Shown: piece by piece, positions 25,543 to 38,177 of the stretch
Layout: every line of letters starts with the position of its first letter
How positions within the stretch are numbered: the first letter of the stretch is position 1
Made by a program: the position numbers and the translations under genes
Notes under the pieces: model-generated
Database searches by the model: none
Seen by the model: the letters and a program-made list of their open reading frames with translations, nothing else
Told to the model about the DNA's origin: nothing
Origin: Sphingomonadaceae bacterium 3R27E2-A
GTDB lineage: Bacteria; Pseudomonadota; Alphaproteobacteria; Sphingomonadales; Sphingomonadaceae
DNA: 64,000 bases
Direction of reading: 5' to 3'
Assembly (NCBI GenBank): GCA_005503165.1
Contig: SCNT01000007.1
Coordinates: 1-64,000, forward strand

Positions 25543-27840
25543 ATGACGGGGACTTTGTTCCAGGGGAGCAACCGGCCGCTGTGGCTCGCGACCGCCAGCG
25601 CGTTCGCGCTGCTCGCGGTGCCTGCCGGTGCGCAGACGGGCGCCGAACCCCCGGTGGTGCTAGCGCCACTGGGCGAACCGAGCCTGCAGACCCCCGACGT
25701 CTCGACCGCGCCCGGCGACGCACCGAAGGTCGCGGGCGACCAGCAGGTCGGTTTCGCCGCCGACAACCTCAATTACGACAGCGACACCGAGATCGTCGTC
25801 GCCGAGGGCAATGTGCAGATGAATCGCGAGGCGATCCAGATGCGCGCCAACAAGGTGACGTGGAACCGCAAGACCGGCGAGGTCGTGGCCGAGGGCGACG
25901 TCGCGATCGCCAATCCCGAGGGCGATACGGCCTATGGCGAACGCATCGTCCTGACCGACAGCCTGCGCGACGGGGTGGTCGAGGACATGCTCGTCGTGCT
26001 CGACAACGGCTCGCGCCTCGCTGCGGTGAAGGGCACGCGCTTCGACAACGGCAATATCGAGCTCGAAAACGCCGCTTACACCCCCTGCCCCGTCGTCGAC
26101 GACGAGGGCTGCCCCAAGAACCCGAGCTGGCAGATCCGCGCGGTGCGCGTGATGTACGACAAGGCCAGGAACAAGGTGCGCTACAAGGGCGCGCGCGTCG
26201 AAATCTTCGGCCTGCCGCTGATCCCGCTGCCGGGACTGAGCCACCCGCTCAACAACGAGCCGAGCAGCGGCATCCTGGTGCCCGAGGTGCGCTACGACCG
26301 CACCAATGGGCTTGAAGTCGCGGTGCCTTATTACCTGCGCATCGCCCCCGACCGCGACCTGACGATCACCCCGCACATCTACACCGGTGCGGCGCCGATG
26401 ATCGAAGGCGAGTTCCGCGCGCTGACCGACGTCGGGTCGTTCCGCATCAACGGTTACGGCACCTACAGCTCCGTCGTGCCGCTGAACAGCCCGACCACGC
26501 CCGGCGAGAACGATTTTCGCGGCTATCTGGAGAGCGCGGGCAAGTTCCAGCTGAGCCCGCGCTGGAGCATCACCTATTCCGGCCGCATCGCGAGCGACCG
26601 CACTTTCCTCCGCCGTTACGACATCACGCGCGACGACCGGCTGCGCTCGACCTTCGAGGTGGAGCGGATCGGGGGCCAGAGCTATCTGTCGATCGCCGGC
26701 TGGGCGACGCAGACCTTGCGCGCCGGCGACAAGCAGGGGCAGCAGCCGATCGCGCTGCCGATCCTCGACTATCGGCAGCGGCTGACCGACCCCGTGTTCG
26801 GCGGCCAGTTCGAACTGCAGGTCAATACGCTCGCGATCGGCCGCACCGCCGGGCAGGACACGCAGCGTGCCTTTGCCGGGGTGCGCTGGGACCTGCGCCG
26901 GCTGACCTCGCTGGGGCAGGAAGTCACCTTTACCGCGATGGTGCGCGGCGACATCTATCACAGCGACGAAAATCTGCTGACCGCCATCCCCGGCTATCGC
27001 GGCAAGTCGGGCTGGGAAGGCCGCGGCATCGCCGCCGCCGCGGTCGACATGCGCTGGCCCTTCGTCGGCGAATTCTTGGGCGGCACGCAGACGCTGACCC
27101 CGCGCATCCAGTTCGTCGCGACGCCGCAGATCAAGAATCTCGATATCCCGAACGAGGACAGCCGCGCCTTCGACCTCGAGGACAGCAACCTCTTCGCCAT
27201 CAACCGCTTCAGCGGCTACGACCGCTTCGAGGACGGCGCGCGCGTTACTTATGGCGCCGAGTGGAATTACAGTCGACCGGGGTTCAACATCAACAGCATC
27301 GTCGGGCAAAGCTACCGCTTGTCGGACAAGCCGAGCCTGTTCCCCGACGGCACCGGCCTGACCGATCGCACCTCCGACGTCGTCGGGCGCACCACCGTCG
27401 CATATAAGGATTTCCTGCGGCTGACGCACCGCTTCCGCCTCGACAAGGACAATCTGGCGATACGCCGCAACGAGTTCGACGCGACGATCGGCAGCCGATC
27501 GACCTATGCCGTGCTCGGCTACTCGCGGCTCAACCGCGACATCGCGCTGCTCGGCGAGGATTTGCAGGATCGCGAGGAAGTGCGCGTCGGCGGCCGCGTC
27601 GCGGTAGCGAAGAGTTGGTCGATCTTCGGCTCGGCGATCGTCGATCTGACCAGCAAGAATGATGACCCGCTGAGCCTGTCGGACGGGTTTGAGCCGATCC
27701 GCCACCGGTTGGGGGTCGCCTATGACGACGACTGCCTGTCGATCGCGCTGACGTGGCGCCGCGACTATATCGACACCGGCGACGCGCGGCGCGGCAACAG
27801 CTTCTCGTTCCGCGTCGCGTTCCGAAACCTGGGATTCTGA
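25543..27840 (+). CDS. lptD: LPS-assembly outer membrane protein LptD
   Basis: Inserts lipopolysaccharide into the outer leaflet. The 765-residue protein has a signal peptide (ASAFALLAVPAGAQ), an N-terminal OstA/LptA-like jellyroll (about residues 60-170, NYDSDTEIVVAEGNVQM) and a C-terminal barrel. Cysteines occur at PCPVVDDEGC and near the C-terminus (DDDCLSIALTW), compatible with disulfides. It starts with ATG after AAAGGGA. The family order lptD-surA-pdxA-rsmA follows, with one inserted oxygenase gene. Confidence 0.95.
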   Translation: MTGTLFQGSNRPLWLATASAFALLAVPAGAQTGAEPPVVLAPLGEPSLQTPDVSTAPGDAPKVAGDQQVGFAADNLNYDSDTEIVVAEGNVQMNREAIQMRANKVTWNRKTGEVVAEGDVAIANPEGDTAYGERIVLTDSLRDGVVEDMLVVLDNGSRLAAVKGTRFDNGNIELENAAYTPCPVVDDEGCPKNPSWQIRAVRVMYDKARNKVRYKGARVEIFGLPLIPLPGLSHPLNNEPSSGILVPEVRYDRTNGLEVAVPYYLRIAPDRDLTITPHIYTGAAPMIEGEFRALTDVGSFRINGYGTYSSVVPLNSPTTPGENDFRGYLESAGKFQLSPRWSITYSGRIASDRTFLRRYDITRDDRLRSTFEVERIGGQSYLSIAGWATQTLRAGDKQGQQPIALPILDYRQRLTDPVFGGQFELQVNTLAIGRTAGQDTQRAFAGVRWDLRRLTSLGQEVTFTAMVRGDIYHSDENLLTAIPGYRGKSGWEGRGIAAAAVDMRWPFVGEFLGGTQTLTPRIQFVATPQIKNLDIPNEDSRAFDLEDSNLFAINRFSGYDRFEDGARVTYGAEWNYSRPGFNINSIVGQSYRLSDKPSLFPDGTGLTDRTSDVVGRTTVAYKDFLRLTHRFRLDKDNLAIRRNEFDATIGSRSTYAVLGYSRLNRDIALLGEDLQDREEVRVGGRVAVAKSWSIFGSAIVDLTSKNDDPLSLSDGFEPIRHRLGVAYDDDCLSIALTWRRDYIDTGDARRGNSFSFRVAFRNLGF

Positions 27841-27919
27841 TTCGGATTCAAAGGGTTGCGAGGGTTAAGGCGCTCCTCTACGTTTTCTGAGGAAAGGGAA
27901 ACGGGAGCGGCGTTGAATC

Positions 27920-28507
27920 ATGAAATCGGCACGCGATCTGGTCGGAAGACCGGTTGGGATTTGCGAAAACTTCATCACCGAACAGGAACGCAAGCAGCTC
28001 CTCTATTATGCGAAGTCGGCGGCAGCGGCTTGGGAAACCTACCTCCTGCCCGGCGACGTGTGGTACGGTCGATTGATCAACCCGCGGGGGATGCCCCCGA
28101 AAATACTGAAACTGATGGCGTCGATCCGGCGGCGCGCGGCCAAGACCATCAAGGCGTATTACGAGATCGAAGCTCCCGTCTACGCCGACACGCTGCAACT
28201 GGTTCGCTGGCATCCCGGAAACCATCAGGCGCCGCATGCGGACTGCGAAGAGCCCGACGGTCGCCCCAACCAGTTCCCCTGGCGCGCCTTCGCATCGATC
28301 ATCTATCTGAACGACGATTTCGAGGGCGGCCAGATTCATTTTCCCAGGCTGGGGCTGGAACCCCGGATCAAGCCGCGAATGCTGGCCTTTTTCCCGTCCA
28401 CGTCGGATTATCTGCACGGCGTGAAGGAGATCACCGCCGGAACACGATACACGCACAGCTGCTTCTATACCTTCGATCCGAGGCGCCACGACGGGCTCGC
28501 CGTCTGA
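27920..28507 (+). CDS. 2OG-Fe(II) oxygenase, prolyl-4-hydroxylase type
   Basis: A 195-residue jellyroll dioxygenase expected to use 2-oxoglutarate, Fe(II) and oxygen. Iron ligands are His106 and Asp108 (APHADCEE) and His166 (YLHGVKE). The 2-oxoglutarate-binding basic residue fits Arg176 (AGTRYTHS). Middle motif IIYLNDDFEGGQIHFP is typical of P4H-like enzymes. The substrate (protein, peptide or small molecule) is not evident. It interrupts the usual lptD-surA junction, and its codons look somewhat less GC-rich than the neighbours' by eye, so horizontal acquisition is possible. Confidence 0.9.
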   Translation: MKSARDLVGRPVGICENFITEQERKQLLYYAKSAAAAWETYLLPGDVWYGRLINPRGMPPKILKLMASIRRRAAKTIKAYYEIEAPVYADTLQLVRWHPGNHQAPHADCEEPDGRPNQFPWRAFASIIYLNDDFEGGQIHFPRLGLEPRIKPRMLAFFPSTSDYLHGVKEITAGTRYTHSCFYTFDPRRHDGLAV

Positions 28508-28719
28508 AGACTTCAGCCGTTCGTCGCATTGCTGCGACTGGTCGCAACCGCCGAACGAGCCGTGGTGGACGGGCGTTCTCTCCCTGGCCCGCTCAGCTTG
28601 CGTTCAGCGTCGGATCGCCAATATGGCGGCCGTAATGATGTGCAGAGACGCGTTTGCGCTGGACCATGGGACGTCTCCGCTGATACGGAGCGGGCCGGAA
28701 CCGATTTTATAGGCTAAAA

Positions 28720-30060
28720 ATGACCAAATTCTCGACCATGATCGGCTTCGCCGCCGTCGCCGCCATCGGCGTGACCCCGGTGCTGGCGCAAACCGTTCCC
28801 GACAGCGACGTGCCGACCACCGCACTCAACATCCCGGGCAATGTGCAGGTTTATGGCGACGCCAAAGCCAATGTCTATCGCCCCTCGGCCACCGTCAACG
28901 GCGAGATCATCACCGCAACCGACATCGAGCAGCGCATGGGGCTGATCCGCGTCGCCAACGGCGACGCCGAGCTGCCGCCCGAGCAGATCCAGGCGCTGCG
29001 GCAGCAGGTGTTCAGCAACCTGATCGACGAGAAATTGCAGATCCAGGAAGCGCGCGCGGCCGAGATCGAGATCGACGAGAATGTCATCAACGACCAGTTC
29101 GCGCGACTGGCCGCACGCTACAAGCAGACCCCCGATCAGTTCAGCGCCTATCTTGCAGCGCGCGGTTCATCGGCTGCCGCGGTGAAGCAGCAGATTCGCG
29201 GTGAATATGCCTGGGACCGCTTGCTCGCGCGCAACGTCCAGTCGACCACCAATGTGTCGAAGGACGAGGTCGACGCGATCTACAAGCGGCTGATGGAGGC
29301 AAAGGGACAAGACGAGTTCCACCTCGCCGAAATCTATCTCACCGCAACCGCCGAGACTATCCCGTCGGTCGCCGAAAACGCACAGAAGATCGTGCAGGCG
29401 CTGCAGGCAGGCGGCAGCTTTGCCGCCTATGCGCGCCAGTTTTCCGAAGCCTCGACCGCGGTCGTTGGCGGCGACCTCGGCTGGGTCAAGGCCGGGCAGT
29501 TGCCCGACACCATGGCCGACGCCGCGCGGCAGATGCAGCCCGGACAGCTCGTTGGACCGATCGAGGTGCCCGGCGGCGTGTCGATCATGCTGATGGTCGA
29601 CCGGCGCCAGGTGCTGACCGCCGACCCGCGTGACGCGGTGCTCAGCCTCAAGCAGATTTCGCTCGATTTCCCCGCGGGCACCAGCGAGGCCAAGGCGTCC
29701 GAACTCGCCGGCCAGTTCGCCGAAGCGACCCGCGGCATCGCCGGTTGCGGCGCCGCCGACGGCGTCGCGCAGAGCCTGGGCGCGACCGTCGTGTCACGCG
29801 ACGGCATCCAGATGCGCCAGCTGCCGCCGCCGCTGCAGGCGACGCTCGTCAGCCTGCAGGTTGGCCAGACAACCCAGCCTTTCGGCGCTGCGAACGAGGG
29901 CGTCAGTGTGCTTGTGCTGTGCGGGCGCGACCTGCCCAACACGGTCGCCGAGCCCAATCTCGAGGAAATCGAGAACCGCCTGCTCGAGGAAAAGGTGCAG
30001 AAGCGCGCCCAGCGCTATTTGCGCGACCTGCGCCGGGACGCGGTGATCGACTTCAGCTGA
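28720..30060 (+). CDS. surA: Periplasmic chaperone / peptidyl-prolyl isomerase SurA
   Basis: Escorts outer-membrane proteins, including LptD, through the periplasm. The 446-residue protein has a signal peptide (cleavage near TPVLAQ), the N-terminal SurA chaperone region (ATVNGEIITATDIEQRM) and one clear parvulin domain (about residues 205-305: FHLAEIYLTAT, FSEASTAVVGGDLGWVKAG). A second parvulin domain is degenerate. pdxA begins on its stop codon (TGATG). Confidence 0.93.
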   Translation: MTKFSTMIGFAAVAAIGVTPVLAQTVPDSDVPTTALNIPGNVQVYGDAKANVYRPSATVNGEIITATDIEQRMGLIRVANGDAELPPEQIQALRQQVFSNLIDEKLQIQEARAAEIEIDENVINDQFARLAARYKQTPDQFSAYLAARGSSAAAVKQQIRGEYAWDRLLARNVQSTTNVSKDEVDAIYKRLMEAKGQDEFHLAEIYLTATAETIPSVAENAQKIVQALQAGGSFAAYARQFSEASTAVVGGDLGWVKAGQLPDTMADAARQMQPGQLVGPIEVPGGVSIMLMVDRRQVLTADPRDAVLSLKQISLDFPAGTSEAKASELAGQFAEATRGIAGCGAADGVAQSLGATVVSRDGIQMRQLPPPLQATLVSLQVGQTTQPFGAANEGVSVLVLCGRDLPNTVAEPNLEEIENRLLEEKVQKRAQRYLRDLRRDAVIDFS

Positions 30061-31079
30061 TGCCCGACAATCAAAACCGACGCCCGATCGCGGTCACCCT
30101 CGGTGACCCGGCGGGGGTCGGACCCGAAGTCGCCGCGCGCGCCTGGGCGGCGCGGCATGACCACGAGCTGCCACCTTTTGTAGCGATTGGCGACATCGCG
30201 TCGATCGCGGCCGTCTCGCAAAGTCCGACCGTGCGCGTCCGCGACATCGCCGAAGTCGCGCCCGCCTTTGTCGACGCGCTGCCTGTTTGGCATCTCGAGG
30301 ACAGCGGGCCCGTGGTGCCCGGGTCGCCGACCAAGGCGGGTGCGACCTGCGCGCTCCATTCGCTCGAAACGGGGATCGGCCTCGCGCGCACCCAGGCAGT
30401 CGGGGCGCTTGTCACCGGGCCGGTGTCGAAGGCGCAGCTTTACGACGTCGGCTATACGCACCCCGGGCAGACCGAATTCATCGCCGAGCGCTGCGGCGTC
30501 ACCGCGACCAATGCGGTGATGATGCTCGCGGGGCCGCGGCTGCGCGTCGTGCCGCTGACCGTGCATGTGCCGCTCGCCGAAGTCCCCGAACGGCTGACCA
30601 GCGAGATGATTATCGCCAAGGGCCGCATCGTCGCGCGCGCCCTGAAGCGCGATTTCGGGATCGAGGCGCCGCTCCTGGCGGTCGCGGGGCTCAACCCGCA
30701 CGCCGGCGAGAACGGCGAGATGGGTGACGAGGAACTCCGCATCATTCGCCCCGCGGTCGAGCAATTGCTGGCCGACGGCATCGCGGTCGAAGGTCCGCTC
30801 GCCGCCGACAGCCTGTTCGCGCCGCATGTGCGCGCGCGTTACGACGCCTTGCTCTGCGCGTACCACGACCAGGCGCTCGCCCCGTTCAAGGCGCTGCATT
30901 TCGACGACGGGGTCAACCTGACGCTCGGGCTGCCGATCGTGCGCACCTCGCCCGACCACGGCACCGCGTTCAACATCGCGGGCACCGGCGCCGCCGATCC
31001 GGGCCCGACGATTGCGGCGATCCGCATGGCGGCCGAGCTCGCGGCGATGCGCGAGCGCAGCTGCGCCCCCGCCGCGTGA
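30060..31079 (+). CDS. pdxA: 4-hydroxythreonine-4-phosphate dehydrogenase
   Basis: Oxidises 4-phosphohydroxy-L-threonine in pyridoxal phosphate synthesis. The 339-residue protein shows PdxA motifs: AVTLGDPAGVGPEVAARAW at the start, GPVSKAQL, GHTEFI-like HPGQTEFIAERCGV, and AYHDQALAPFKAL with metal-binding His. The ATG overlaps the surA stop codon, and rsmA starts in the last bases of this gene, so the three are coupled. Confidence 0.96.
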   Translation: MPDNQNRRPIAVTLGDPAGVGPEVAARAWAARHDHELPPFVAIGDIASIAAVSQSPTVRVRDIAEVAPAFVDALPVWHLEDSGPVVPGSPTKAGATCALHSLETGIGLARTQAVGALVTGPVSKAQLYDVGYTHPGQTEFIAERCGVTATNAVMMLAGPRLRVVPLTVHVPLAEVPERLTSEMIIAKGRIVARALKRDFGIEAPLLAVAGLNPHAGENGEMGDEELRIIRPAVEQLLADGIAVEGPLAADSLFAPHVRARYDALLCAYHDQALAPFKALHFDDGVNLTLGLPIVRTSPDHGTAFNIAGTGAADPGPTIAAIRMAAELAAMRERSCAPAA

Positions 31080-31903
31080 CCAGCCCGGTCCTGCCGCCGC
31101 TGCGCGAAACCGTGCGCGCGCACGGGCTGCAGGCGAGCAAGGCGCTGGGGCAGAATTTCCTGTTCGACGAGCAATTGCTCGATCGCATCGCGGCGCTGCC
31201 CGGCGATCTGGACGGCGCGACGGTGTTCGAAGTCGGGCCGGGACCCGGCGGGCTGACGCGCGCGCTGCTGCGTGCCGGAGCGAAGGTGATCGCGGTCGAG
31301 CGCGACGACCGTTGCCTGCCGCTGCTCGGCGAACTCAGCGCGGCGTTCGGCGGGCGGCTGACTGTGATCGCCGACGATGCAATGGCGATCGACGCCGATG
31401 CGCTCGCGGGCGGGCCATATCATATCGTCGCCAACCTGCCTTATAATGTCGGCACCGCGCTGTTCACACGCTGGCTGGAGCCCGCAGCATGGCCGCCTTC
31501 ATGGTTGTCGCTGACCTTGATGTTCCAGCAGGAGGTCGCCGAGCGCATCGTCGCCAAGGTCGACACCTCGGCTTACGGCCGGCTCGCGGTGTTGGCGCAG
31601 TGGCGCTCGAACGCGCGGATCGCCATGAAGGTCCATCGCTCGGCCTTCACACCGCCGCCCAAGGTGATGTCGGCGATCGTCCACGTGACGCCCGCCGCAC
31701 AGCCCGAGGGGGTGAACCCGCGCATCCTTTCGAAGCTCACCGAATATGGCTTCGGCCAGCGGCGCAAGATGCTGCGGCAGAGTTTGAAGGGCCTGCCGGG
31801 GGCAATCGACGCACTGGAGGTGTGCGGGATCGAGCCGACGCGGCGCGCGGAGACGGTGAGTGTGGCGGAATGGGTGGCGCTGGCGCGGGTGCTGAGCCGC
31901 TAG
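31076..31903 (+). CDS. rsmA: 16S rRNA dimethyladenosine transferase RsmA (KsgA)
   Basis: Dimethylates two adjacent adenosines near the 3' end of 16S rRNA. The 275-residue protein has KALGQNFLFDEQLLDRIA, SAM motif I EVGPGPGGLTRALL, and the catalytic NLPYNVGTALF. It starts with GTG overlapping the pdxA stop codon (GTGA). The gene ends 1 nt before the convergent TPR gene's end. Confidence 0.96.
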   Translation: MTSPVLPPLRETVRAHGLQASKALGQNFLFDEQLLDRIAALPGDLDGATVFEVGPGPGGLTRALLRAGAKVIAVERDDRCLPLLGELSAAFGGRLTVIADDAMAIDADALAGGPYHIVANLPYNVGTALFTRWLEPAAWPPSWLSLTLMFQQEVAERIVAKVDTSAYGRLAVLAQWRSNARIAMKVHRSAFTPPPKVMSAIVHVTPAAQPEGVNPRILSKLTEYGFGQRRKMLRQSLKGLPGAIDALEVCGIEPTRRAETVSVAEWVALARVLSR

Positions 31904-31904
31904 G

Positions 31905-32420
31905 TCAATTCTGGCTGGTCGTCACCACGGTCTTCGGGATCAGCGCTTCGGCCGCGACCACTTTCTTCTCGGCACTCGTATTGATCGTCTTTTCGAGCGC
32001 GGCGACCTGCGGGCATTTTTCGGCGCAAACGCGCTTCGCCTCGGCGAGCTTTTCGCGCGCGAGTTCGAGCGCGCCCTTGTCGGCGAGCGCTTCGCCCTGC
32101 CCGGTCAACGCGACGATGTCGTTGGGTTCGAGGATCAGCGCTTCGCGATAGAGGCCGATCGCCTTGCCCGGCAAGCCCTGCGCGCGTGCGACCTGCGCCA
32201 GCGCGACGATCGCGCTGCGATTGCGCGGGTCCGCCGCGAGCGCGGCCTCATAGGCGTCGATTGCCGCGTCGAGATCGCCGGCACCCTGCGCCTTCACACC
32301 CTGTTCCTGGAGCGCGATCGAGATCGGCAGGATATCATTGTCGGCGCGTTGCGCGTCGGAGGCCGTCGGCAGGCTGGCAAGGACAAGACCCGCTCCGAGG
32401 GCCAGGAAACTGACGCGCAT
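31905..32420 (-). CDS. Exported TPR protein
   Basis: A 171-residue protein with a signal peptide (SFLALGAGLVLASLPTASDA) and three TPR-like helix pairs (GAGDLDAAIDAYEAALAADP, GKAIGLYREALILEP, GALELAREKLAEAK). A pair of cysteines (RVCAEKCPQ) is near the end. TPR proteins mediate protein contacts; the partner is unknown. The ATG at 32420 follows GGGAGA at a good distance; an upstream in-frame ATG would overlap rsmB's end. Confidence 0.78.
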   Translation of the reverse strand: MRVSFLALGAGLVLASLPTASDAQRADNDILPISIALQEQGVKAQGAGDLDAAIDAYEAALAADPRNRSAIVALAQVARAQGLPGKAIGLYREALILEPNDIVALTGQGEALADKGALELAREKLAEAKRVCAEKCPQVAALEKTINTSAEKKVVAAEALIPKTVVTTSQN

Positions 32421-32452
32421 TGCATTCTCCCATCGCTTCATCGAACGCGAGG

Positions 32453-33643
32453 CTAACATGGCGCGGTCAATCGGGCGAGGAAAAATCCGTCGCAGCGGTC
32501 GTGCGCCGGGGTGAGCAGAAAACCGCCACCCGCGACGCGCCCGATGCCCGTGGGCAGCACGTCGGAATCCGCGGTCCAGCCGGGATGGCGGGTGAGAAAT
32601 TCGTCCACCTGGGCGCGCCCCTCGCGTGCGATGATCGAGCAGGTGGCGTAGAGCAATTTGCCGCCGGGCGCCACCAGATCGGCGCCCAGATCCAGAAGCT
32701 TCGCCTGGTCGGCGAGATGGCGGTCGAGCCGCGCGGGAGTGAGGCGCCAGCGCAGCTCGGGGCTGCGGCGCCAGGTTCCGCTGCCCGAACAGGGCGCGTC
32801 GACGAAGACGCGGTCGGCCTTGCCCCGATGGTCGGCAAGCATCGCCGCCTCCTGCCCCGGGTTTAGCAGCCGTGTCTCGATGCGCGTGGCGCCCGCGCGT
32901 TCGGCGCGCGGCGCGAGTTGCCGGAGGCGCGCACGGTTGGTGTCGCAGGCGAGGATATCGGCGTCGTTCGCGGTGAGCGACGCGATGGCAAGCGCCTTGC
33001 CGCCCGCGCCGGCGCAGAGGTCGACGATGGTCTGGCCCGGTGCCGCATCCAGCGCCGCGGAGGCATATTGGCTCGCGGCATCCTGCACCTCGAAAGCGCC
33101 GTCGGCGTAGGCCGGGTGCTGGATCGCCGCGGTTTCGGGCGGCAGGCGCCAGCCGTCATCGGCGCCGGCGATCGGCTCGCCGGCGGGGAAAAGCGCCGCG
33201 AGGTCGGCGCGGGTCGCCTTCAAGCGATTGGCGCGCAGGTCGAGCGGCGCGCGGGCGAGCATCGCTCCGGCCTCGTCGGCGCCGACGAGCGGGTCGAAGA
33301 GGTCGACGAGCGCTTGCGCGGCAAGCCCGGTTTCGGCGCGGGCTTCGTCCGGGGCGATGGCGGCGGGGCCGTAGGCGGTGCCGTCGAAGAGCGCGGCGAC
33401 GTCGGGGTCGGCGTCGGCGAGGACGAGCATCGCGGCGCGGCCCGACGCCGGGGCCGAGCGCACCGCGCGGATCGCATCATAGACATGCGCGCGGATCGCG
33501 CGGCGATCCTTCGACCCCGCATAGCGGCGCGCGCGCATCGCCTCGGCAAAGATCGCGTCGGCGGGTGCTCCGCCCTCGCGCGCGGCGGCGGCGATGGTAT
33601 CGAGGATTTCGATCGCGGTCTGGATACGCGCGGCGGGGGTCAT
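32453..33643 (-). CDS. rsmB: RsmB-type 16S rRNA m5C methyltransferase
   Basis: Methylates a cytosine in 16S rRNA. The 396-residue protein has an N-terminal NusB-like helical domain (about residues 1-130) and a SAM-dependent domain: VDLCAGAGGKALAIASL, then the two cysteine motifs DAPCSGSGTWRR and YATCSI that define RNA m5C methyltransferases. The catalytic and helper Cys are both present. The start lies 9 nt after the guaB stop codon, so guaB-rsmB is probably one unit. Confidence 0.9.
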   Translation of the reverse strand: MTPAARIQTAIEILDTIAAAAREGGAPADAIFAEAMRARRYAGSKDRRAIRAHVYDAIRAVRSAPASGRAAMLVLADADPDVAALFDGTAYGPAAIAPDEARAETGLAAQALVDLFDPLVGADEAGAMLARAPLDLRANRLKATRADLAALFPAGEPIAGADDGWRLPPETAAIQHPAYADGAFEVQDAASQYASAALDAAPGQTIVDLCAGAGGKALAIASLTANDADILACDTNRARLRQLAPRAERAGATRIETRLLNPGQEAAMLADHRGKADRVFVDAPCSGSGTWRRSPELRWRLTPARLDRHLADQAKLLDLGADLVAPGGKLLYATCSIIAREGRAQVDEFLTRHPGWTADSDVLPTGIGRVAGGGFLLTPAHDRCDGFFLARLTAPC

Positions 33644-33652
33644 CGCCCCGCC

Positions 33653-36929
<3,277 letters not shown>

Positions 36930-36930
<1 letters not shown>

Positions 36931-38177
36931 TGGCCGATGCGGGCGCGCCTCGCCCCGCCTCTGTCTCGCCGCTCGCGCCGTTTCAATTCCCCGCCTTTCG
37001 CGCGATCTGGATCGCCAATCTCGCGTCGAACATGGGGTCGATGATCCAGTCGGTCGGCGCCGCGTGGCTGATGACCGAGCTGACGCAGTCGCATCTGCTG
37101 ATCGCGCTGGTCAATGCGGGGGCGACGATCCCGATCCTGATGCTCGGTGTTTTCGCGGGGGCGATCGCCGACAATTACGACCGGCGGCGCGTAATGCTGT
37201 GGTCGCAGATCGGGATGCTGGTCGCCTCGGCCGCACTGGCGGCGACCACCTGGTACGGTGCGATCGGGCCTTTGTCGCTGCTCTTCTTCACCCTCGCCGT
37301 GGGCTGCGGCACCGCGGTCAATTCGCCGGCGTGGCAGGCATCGGTGCGCCAGCAGGTCGGCCATGCGCATCTGCCGCAGGCGATCGCGCTCAACAGCATC
37401 GCCTTCAACCTCGCACGCAGCGTCGGGCCCGCGCTCGGCGGCCTGCTGATTTCGCTCACCGGCCCCGCGCCGGCCTTCGCGCTCAACACGCTCTCCTATC
37501 TGGTGCTGATCGTGGTGCTGCTGCGCTGGAAGCCCGAAACCGAGCCGCCGAAGCGCAGCCCGATGCTCGCGGCGATCGCGACGGGGCTGCGCTTCTGCGC
37601 GCAGTCGGACCCGGTACGCCGCGTGCTGATGCGCGGCTTTTCCTTTGGCTTTGGCGCCGCGGCGTTCCAAGCGCTGCTGCCTTCGCTCGTCCGCGATCAG
37701 CTGAAAGGCGGCGAGCTCGACTACGGGCTCTGCCTCGGCGCGTTCGGGCTCGGGTCGATCGTCTGCGCGCTATGGGTCGGCGCAGCGCGCCGGCGCTGGG
37801 GCAGCGAGGCGGTGGTCAGCGTCGCGACCTTAAGCTTTGCCGCGGCACTGGTCCCCGTCGCACTGACCGGCCAGGTGATCGCCTTACTCGCCGCCGCCTT
37901 CGTCGCCGGCATGGCGTGGGTCGGCACGCTGACCTCGCTCAACGTCGCGATGCAGCTGCGTTCGCCCGACGCGATCCTCGGGCGCTGCCTGTCGATCTAT
38001 CAGGCGGTGACCTTCGGCGCGCTGGCGCTCGGCGCGTGGATTTTCGGAATGATCGCCGATTTGTCGACGCTGACCATAGCGGTGCTGGCCGGCGGCGGCT
38101 GGCTGGCGTCGTCGGTGCCGATCCTCCACGCCGTTGCGCCGATGCCGGGGCGCGACGAAGGGCGCATCGCGCCCTAG
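36930..38177 (+). CDS. MFS transporter (exporter type)
   Basis: A 415-residue major facilitator with about 12 hydrophobic helices. The loop motif between helices 2 and 3 reads GAIADNYDRRRVML, close to the MFS signature. FQFPAFRAIWIANLASNMGS and SVGPALGGLLI resemble the EntS/MFS_3 exporter group. Its substrate is unknown. Translation is coupled to the upstream acyl-CoA dehydrogenase by TGATG. Its stop shares the CTAG palindrome with the stop of the convergent AHSA1 gene. Confidence 0.88.

Noticed and set aside
25660..27705. A 681-codon minus-strand frame
   Set aside because: Antisense to lptD; composition typical of a shadow frame.
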